Source: UBA7703 sp963667195 (GTDB lineage: Bacteria; Bacillota; Clostridia; Christensenellales; CAG-138). Taken from it: 64,000 bases of DNA. The stretch spans positions 1,488,001 to 1,552,000 of the forward strand of contig OY762962.1 in assembly GCA_963667195.1 (NCBI GenBank), in the 5' to 3' direction. Within the stretch, counting starts at the first letter, position 1; the number at the start of each line of letters is the position of its first letter. The notes under the pieces were generated by a model that had not been told where the DNA came from, did not search any database, and saw only the letters and a program-made list of their open reading frames with translations. The position numbers and the translations under genes were made by a program. This document shows, one piece after another, positions 59,067 to 64,000 of the stretch.

Positions 59067-59096
59067 CAGATAGATTCAATCAATAGAAATCTTGGA

Positions 59097-60104
59097 TTAA
59101 CCCTTCTTTACGCGGTTGGCGGCCTTGGTGCGCTGGATGTCCAGAAGCACGGCTCCGATGACGACGGCACCGGTGAAGAATGTCTGCCAGGGTGCCTGCA
59201 AGCCGCAGGAGCTGAGACCGTTTTTCAGCACGCTCATGATGAACACGCCGATGAGGGTTCCGACCATAGTGCCGGCGCCGCCGCTCATGGACGTGCCGCC
59301 GATAACGACGCCCGCGATGGCGTTGAGCTCCTGACCATTTCCGGTGCCGGGCGTAATCGTCGTGTAAGCCGCGGCGTAGAAGATACCGCCAAGACCCGCG
59401 AACAGTCCGCAGACCGTGTAGATCAGGACTTTCCACTTGCTTACGTCAATACCGGAGAGGCGGCTCGCTTCTTCGTTGGAGCCGATTGCGAAGTTATAGC
59501 GGCCGAACTTGGTCTTGTGCAGCAGCAGCGCCGCGATGATGAAAAACGCGATGAGCCACAGCGCACCGACCGGGAAGCCGGAGACCTTTGTATTCCCGAG
59601 CATGAACGAGTTGCGGATGAAGAGCTTCTTAAACCAGCCGCCGATCTCCGCGGTCGCGGTCGGCCAGGTTTGGGATTGCACTTTGGTGATGATCGAGCCG
59701 ATGCCCTGGGACATCATCATCGTGCCGAGGGTTGCGATGAACGGCGGCAGCTTGAGCTTTGCCACGAGCAGGCCGTTGGCGAAGCCGAACGCGGTGCCGA
59801 CGCCGACGGTGAGAATCAGCGAAAGCCAGAGCGGCCAGTTGTGTTCTTTGAACACGAACGCGCCGAGCAGTGCGGAGCACATCATCACTGTGCCGATGGA
59901 AAGATCGATGCCGCCGGTGATGATGACGAACGTAACGCCGAACGCCATAAACCCGATGTAATAGCTCGACTCAAGGATGTTCTTGAGCATATCGACCGAG
60001 AAGAAGTTGTTGCCGAAGATCGAAAAGAAAACATAAAGAATCACGAGCGCGAGAGGGGCCAGCAGCGCCTGCAGATTCCATTTCTTTTTTGTCGTCAATT
60101 CCAT
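59097..60104 (-). CDS. Sugar ABC transporter permease (RbsC-like)
   Basis: 335 residues, eight to ten transmembrane helices of the BPD_transp_2 family. Visible motifs are ITGGIDLSIGTVMMCSALLG in the first half and the EAA-like loop SNEEASRLSGIDVSKWKV near 215-235. It lies 5 bp after the ATPase gene, so both are translated from one message. Forms the membrane channel for the sugar bound by the lipoprotein encoded downstream. Confidence 0.93.
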   Translation of the reverse strand: MELTTKKKWNLQALLAPLALVILYVFFSIFGNNFFSVDMLKNILESSYYIGFMAFGVTFVIITGGIDLSIGTVMMCSALLGAFVFKEHNWPLWLSLILTVGVGTAFGFANGLLVAKLKLPPFIATLGTMMMSQGIGSIITKVQSQTWPTATAEIGGWFKKLFIRNSFMLGNTKVSGFPVGALWLIAFFIIAALLLHKTKFGRYNFAIGSNEEASRLSGIDVSKWKVLIYTVCGLFAGLGGIFYAAAYTTITPGTGNGQELNAIAGVVIGGTSMSGGAGTMVGTLIGVFIMSVLKNGLSSCGLQAPWQTFFTGAVVIGAVLLDIQRTKAANRVKKG

Positions 60105-60109
60105 ATGTG

Positions 60110-61609
60110 TTACTCCATTTCCCGCATGGTCGCGTAGGACATGATGTTTTCCTGACTCGCAGATTCAATGGTGAGTTCGCCCACAAGGCGGCCTTCGCAC
60201 ATGACCGCAATGCGGTCGCTCATGCGCAGCAGCTCCGGCAGTTCCGAGGAGATCATGATGATCGATTTTCCCTGCGCGGCGAGCTGGTTCATCAGCTTGT
60301 AGATTTCGTTTTTGGCGCCGACGTCGATGCCGCGTGTCGGCTCGTCAAAGATCAGGATATCGCAGTTGCGAAGGAGCCACTTGGAGATGACGACCTTCTG
60401 CTGGTTGCCGCCGGAGAGGGACTTGATCAGCGTGGCGACGGACGGCGTTTTCACGCCGATCTTGCTGACGTATTCATCGGCGACGCGGGAAACGGCGCGG
60501 CCGTTGACAAACGGGCCCTTTGTGAACTGCTCCAGCGCGGGCAACACCGTGTTGTCGCAGACGGAAAGTCCCACGCAGAGGCCGAACTGCTTGCGATCCT
60601 CGGAGAGATATCCGATACCGGCCTTCACCGCGTCCACGGGAGAGTTGATCTTGACCTGCTTGCCGTTTACGTAGATTTCGCCGCTTTCGCGCGGGTCCGC
60701 GCCAAAGAGCAGGCGTGCGGTCTCGGTGCGTCCCGCACCCATGAGACCCGCAAAGCCGAGAATCTCGCCGCGGCGCAGCACGAAGGAAACATCCTTCACG
60801 TCGTCCGAACGGAGATTTTTTGCTTCCAGAACGATTTCGCTGCTGTCCGTGATGTTGGACTTCGTCTTCGGCTCTTCATAGATCACGCGGCCGACCATCA
60901 TTTTGATGATCTGATCCATCGTCGCTTCCTGCGTGTCCACTGTGCCGACGGTGTGACCGTCCCGCATGACAGTGATGCGGTCGGAGATCTGCTTGAGCTC
61001 GTCCATGCGGTGGGAGATATAGACGATGCCGACACCCTTCGTCTTGAGCTGGCGGATGAAGGTAAAGAGCTCCTGGATCTCCGTGTCCGTCAACGGCGCG
61101 GAAGGCTCGTCCATGATCATGATGCGCGTGCTGGGGAACGAAAGCGCCTTTGCGATCTCGACCATCTGCTGCTTGGCGACCGTCAGCCGCTTGATCGGCG
61201 TGGTGGCGGAGAGCTTGAGGTTGAGTGAATCTAAAAGCTCCTGTGCTTTTTTGTTCTGTTCTTTCTTATTAAGAAACATTCCCCGCGTGGACTCGCGTCC
61301 GATGAAGATGTTTTCCGCGACGGTGAGGTCTTTGAGCAGGTTCAGCTCCTGGTGGATGATGCTGATGCCGAGGCTTTGCGCCTCCGCGGGAGAATGGATG
61401 TCGACTTCTTTTCCAAAGAGTTCGATCGTGCCGCCGTCCTTGGCGTAGATGCCGGTCAAAATCTTCATCAGCGTGCTCTTACCCGCGCCGTTTTCGCCGA
61501 CGAGCGCAAGCACCTCGCCCGCGTGAAGCGTCAGGTCTACGCCGTCGAGCGCGTGCACGCCGGGGAAGAACTTCTGAATACCGGTCATTTGAAGAATGGT
61601 TTCAGACAA
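60110..61609 (-). CDS. Sugar ABC transporter ATPase (RbsA-like, duplicated NBD)
   Basis: 499 residues with two nucleotide-binding domains. The first is canonical: Walker A GENGAGKST at 38-46, signature-like LTVAKQQMVEIAKAL, Walker B IMIMDEPSAPL. The second has the degenerate GLMGAGRTE and the signature LSGGNQQKVVISKWL with IFDEPTRGID. This arrangement is typical of ribose/galactose/fucose importers. It is the first gene of the operon under a LacI-type operator. Confidence 0.94.
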   Translation of the reverse strand: MSETILQMTGIQKFFPGVHALDGVDLTLHAGEVLALVGENGAGKSTLMKILTGIYAKDGGTIELFGKEVDIHSPAEAQSLGISIIHQELNLLKDLTVAENIFIGRESTRGMFLNKKEQNKKAQELLDSLNLKLSATTPIKRLTVAKQQMVEIAKALSFPSTRIMIMDEPSAPLTDTEIQELFTFIRQLKTKGVGIVYISHRMDELKQISDRITVMRDGHTVGTVDTQEATMDQIIKMMVGRVIYEEPKTKSNITDSSEIVLEAKNLRSDDVKDVSFVLRRGEILGFAGLMGAGRTETARLLFGADPRESGEIYVNGKQVKINSPVDAVKAGIGYLSEDRKQFGLCVGLSVCDNTVLPALEQFTKGPFVNGRAVSRVADEYVSKIGVKTPSVATLIKSLSGGNQQKVVISKWLLRNCDILIFDEPTRGIDVGAKNEIYKLMNQLAAQGKSIIMISSELPELLRMSDRIAVMCEGRLVGELTIESASQENIMSYATMREME

Positions 61610-61943
61610 AGTATCACCTCATCATCTTAGGATTCCGTCAAACGGAACGAGTGCGATCCGTTTATAAAGGATGCAAACAAAAGGGGGAGGCTCGCAAGCG
61701 CAAAGCGTGCGGTGGAAAATCCTTACGGTACGCGAGCGCCCTGCACGCGAGCGGCTGGTTCGAAGAAAATGCCTTGCTTGATCCTGGTTGGATTTCGTTT
61801 TGCGGTTTGAATTCGTCTTTGGATTCGTGATTTTCGGTTCTCTGATAAATAGTAGAATGGCTTGAAGCCGTTATTTGGGAAACCCCGGAGGTTTCTCTTG
61901 AATTGTACGCTGTATTGGATCATTTTCGTTCGCAAACATAAGC

Positions 61944-61992
61944 GAAACGTTTCATCTTTTTGAATTGTAGCACTTAATATTTTATGCGTCAA
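61944..61992 (-). promoter_or_regulatory. Promoter and LacI-type operator of the sugar ABC operon
   Basis: Minus strand TTGACG (61992-61987), 17 bp, TACAAT (61969-61964) with a TG extension. The palindrome GAAACGTTTC (61944-61953) lies just downstream of the -10 box, where a LacI-family repressor would block initiation. About 330 nt of leader follow to the ATPase start; no gene is seen there. Confidence 0.75.
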
Positions 61993-62087
61993 GACCTAAT
62001 TTGGCGGGGAAAGCGAAATGTGCTCGCGATAAAACGCGTCTGATGAGTATAATGATAGTAATGCGAGCAAGACGCCATAGAAACCGC

Positions 62088-62142
62088 TTGACACGTCCCG
62101 CGACAGAATGCTAGAATAAACCAAAGATAAAAACGTTTCGCT
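62088..62142 (+). promoter_or_regulatory. Promoter and operator of the LacI-family gene
   Basis: TTGACA (62088-62093), 18 bp, TAGAAT (62112-62117), then AAAACGTTTCGC (about 62130-62141), related to the operator at 61944. A third related palindrome, ACGAAACGATTCGT, is at 62246-62259. Three sites across 300 bp would suit repressor looping and autoregulation. Confidence 0.7.
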
Positions 62143-62327
62143 CTATTCTGCTGCTTGCATTCCGATTAAAAACGCATGAAAATAGCGCGAAACCCCAAGA
62201 AAGCCTTCATTTCAGACCCAAAAGTCACAGTATTGATACGCGCAAACGAAACGATTCGTGAAATCCAATCGAAAACAGAGAATAAACCGATAGAAATACC
62301 GCTCACGCGGTACGGCAGGTAATCAGA

Positions 62328-63359
62328 TTGTCAACCATTAAAGATGTATCAAAGTTTTCGGGATTATCGCTTGCGACGATTTCGAAGTATCTCAACGGCG
62401 GCAACGTCCGCGACGAGAACCGGCAGAGGATCGACGAGGCGGTCGAGGCGCTGGGCTATCGGGTCAACCGAAACGCCAGAAGCCTCAAGACCAACCGGAC
62501 GATGACGGTCGGCGTCGTGATGCCGACCTTGTCAGTGCCGTTTTTTGGAAGCGTGCTCTCTTCGCTGGATGAGACGCTGCGGGAGGCCGGTTATACATCT
62601 TTTGTTTGCAGCTATGATTTTGACCGCGATCTGGAGCTCGAGAAGCTCCGGGTGCTCTGTAATAATAATGTAGACGGAATCGTTCTCGCGGCGCAGCATG
62701 TCTCCGCGAAGGAGCTCAACGAGATTCGAAACTCCCGCGGCAGCGAAATGCCGATGGTGCTGGTGGATCGAACGATCTCCGGCTTTGTCTGCGACAGCAT
62801 CGTCATCGACAACCTCAACGCGACCTATGGCGCGGTGGAGCAGCTCATCAACGCGGGTCACCGCCACATCGGCATCATCGTAGGCCCACTCGATATTTCC
62901 ACAGCAAACGAGCGCATGGTGGGCTACCGCCGCGCGCTGGAAGATTACGGCATTGATATCGAAACCGGCCCGCGCAGAAGCGATGGGCAGCACGAGGATC
63001 TCATCCAGATCGGGAGATACGATTTCGAGAGCGGATACCGGCAGTTCAACAACTTCATGGACATGGAAAACCCGCCGACGGCGCTTTGCGTGACGAATTA
63101 CGACATGACCATGGGCGCCGTCACCGCGGCGCACGAGCGCAACATCATCCTCGGCAAGGACATCGGCTTCGTCGGGTTCGACGCGGTCGATCTCTGCCGG
63201 ATCGTATCGCCGCCGCTCTCGATTGTCGAGCAGCCGACGCAGTTGATGGGACAAAAGGCGGGCGAAATCCTGCTCAAGCGCATGGCGGGCGAAGACCTGC
63301 CGCATCCGCAGGTCATCCGCCTCAAGAGCTACCTGCACAACCGCATCTATAAAGAATAG
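62328..63359 (+). CDS. LacI-family transcriptional regulator
   Basis: 343 residues: N-terminal LacI helix-turn-helix (TIKDVSKFSGLSLATISKYL then hinge NGGNVRDENRQRIDEAV), followed by a periplasmic-binding-like effector domain (VGVVMPTLSVPFFGSVLSSL ... IGFVGFDAVDLCRIVSPPLS). It uses a TTG start with AGGT upstream. It is placed between a divergent sugar ABC operon and fucI and probably controls both, binding the GAAACGTTTC-type operators. The inducer would be fucose or a derivative (inference). Confidence 0.93.
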   Translation: MSTIKDVSKFSGLSLATISKYLNGGNVRDENRQRIDEAVEALGYRVNRNARSLKTNRTMTVGVVMPTLSVPFFGSVLSSLDETLREAGYTSFVCSYDFDRDLELEKLRVLCNNNVDGIVLAAQHVSAKELNEIRNSRGSEMPMVLVDRTISGFVCDSIVIDNLNATYGAVEQLINAGHRHIGIIVGPLDISTANERMVGYRRALEDYGIDIETGPRRSDGQHEDLIQIGRYDFESGYRQFNNFMDMENPPTALCVTNYDMTMGAVTAAHERNIILGKDIGFVGFDAVDLCRIVSPPLSIVEQPTQLMGQKAGEILLKRMAGEDLPHPQVIRLKSYLHNRIYKE

Positions 63360-63446
63360 GCGCGAAACGAGATTTGTTGAAAACCGTCCGGCGTACCCCG
63401 GCGGAAACACAATAGATGACAGCGAACAGTCAGAAGGAGAAGGAAC

Positions 63447-64000
63447 ATGAACCGATATGCGATCGAATTGCCGAAGATCGGCATACGCCCCTGCATCGAC
63501 GGGCGCAGAAATGGTGTACGTGAGGGTTTGGAAGTACAAACCATGAATATGGCGAAAGCCGCGGCAAAACTCATTGCCGACAACATTCGCTATCCCAACG
63601 GCGATCCCGTGGAGATCGTGATTGCGGATACCACGATCGGCGGTGTGCGGGAAGCAGCCGCCTGTCAGGCAAAATTTGAAAAATCGGGCGTCACCGTGAC
63701 GCTGAGCGTTTCGCCCTGCTGGTGCTATTCCACCGAGGTGATGGATTTCGACCCGCAGACGGTCAAGGCGGTCTGGGGATTCAACGGAACCGAGCGTCCG
63801 GGCGCGGTGTTCCTCGCGGCGGTGCTTGCGGCGCATGCGCAGAAGGGTCTGCCCGCGTTCGGCATCTACGGCCACGATGTCAAGGACTCGACCGACACCG
63901 AGATTCCCGACGATGTCGCGAGAAAGATTTTGCTCTTTGCGCAGGCGGCGATCGCTGCCAAGGGCATGCGGCAGAACAGCTATCTGCAGATCGGCTCCAT
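63447..64000 (+). CDS. fucI: L-fucose isomerase, 5' part (cut by window end)
   Basis: 184 codons of an open frame running off the window; FucI is about 590 residues. The sequence LPKIGIRPCIDGRRNGVREG, then VIADTTIGGVREAAACQAKF, SVSPCWCYSTEVMDFDP, WGFNGTERPGAV and GLPAFGIYGHDVKD follow the FucI N1 domain closely. The enzyme interconverts L-fucose and L-fuculose (also D-arabinose and D-ribulose). GAAGGAGAAGG precedes the ATG, 87 bp after the LacI gene. It gives the best clue to the substrate of the neighbouring ABC transporter. Confidence 0.92.
   Translation, partial: MNRYAIELPKIGIRPCIDGRRNGVREGLEVQTMNMAKAAAKLIADNIRYPNGDPVEIVIADTTIGGVREAAACQAKFEKSGVTVTLSVSPCWCYSTEVMDFDPQTVKAVWGFNGTERPGAVFLAAVLAAHAQKGLPAFGIYGHDVKDSTDTEIPDDVARKILLFAQAAIAAKGMRQNSYLQIGS

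Overview
The window reads as chromosomal DNA of an anaerobic Clostridia (Bacillota) bacterium of fairly high GC, about 55-65 % in most genes. Pointers are the 16S rRNA with an anti-Shine-Dalgarno end, strong GGAGG ribosome sites, frequent TTG starts, a DnaD plus DnaC-like helicase-loading pair, a split glycine dehydrogenase (GcvPA/GcvPB), DUF3048 lipoproteins, a cohesin-domain surface protein and Thr-Pro-rich secreted linkers. A family or genus cannot be fixed by eye; the complete 16S gene would decide it. No phage, insertion sequence or CRISPR array is visible. Layout: 1-3.4 kb carries tig-clpP-clpX on the minus strand. 3.6-7.7 kb carries a prolyl aminopeptidase-like hydrolase, a GPH-type sugar transporter and a GltS-type symporter. 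7.8-16.4 kb is a coherent metabolic block: a tandem glycine riboswitch with its own terminator, gcvH, gcvPA, gcvPB, a gcvT-glyA gene fusion, then tdh-kbl. Threonine is oxidised and cleaved to glycine plus acetyl-CoA, and glycine is split by the glycine cleavage system into CO2, NH3 and methylene-THF, which the fused SHMT can use to make serine. 16.5-21.4 kb has an Mrp/NBP35 ATPase, a membrane-anchored protein of unknown function with dus, greA (preceded by a six-codon leader ORF) and lysS. 21.7-27.2 kb is a complete rRNA operon, 16S-tRNAAla-tRNAIle-23S-5S, with long processing stems around 16S and 23S. It is followed by about 950 bp of repeated 5S-tail/terminator and hairpin modules without credible genes. 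28.1-28.8 kb is an XRE regulator with a membrane partner. 29.5-37.6 kb holds rarD, secA, prfB, an amino acid kinase and a DUF2975/XRE/DUF4173-like membrane module. 37.7-41.2 kb (minus strand) holds rsmI, a dnaC-like loader in an AT-rich patch, dnaD and a sigma-region-2-like membrane protein. 41.4-44 kb holds a TrmN6-like methyltransferase and a divergent MTA phosphorylase / MtnA-like pair. 44-47.3 kb holds two tandem DUF3048 lipoproteins and a cohesin protein. 47.5-53.8 kb holds a D-amino-acid transaminase, an EamA transporter, a cyclase and a three-gene MacB-type ABC system. 54.5-57.7 kb holds metA with a long structured leader, rsmF and a HAD hydrolase. 57.8-64 kb is a ribose/fucose-type sugar ABC operon facing a LacI regulator and the start of fucI, with LacI-type operators between them. 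Many promoters are close to the sigma-A consensus and many genes end in clear intrinsic terminators. The least explained parts are the repeat array after the 5S gene, the GcvT-SHMT fusion, the very small upstream ORFs at greA and the MTA phosphorylase gene, the sigma-like membrane protein and the metA leader. Gene functions are assigned by recognising family motifs by eye; no database search was run.
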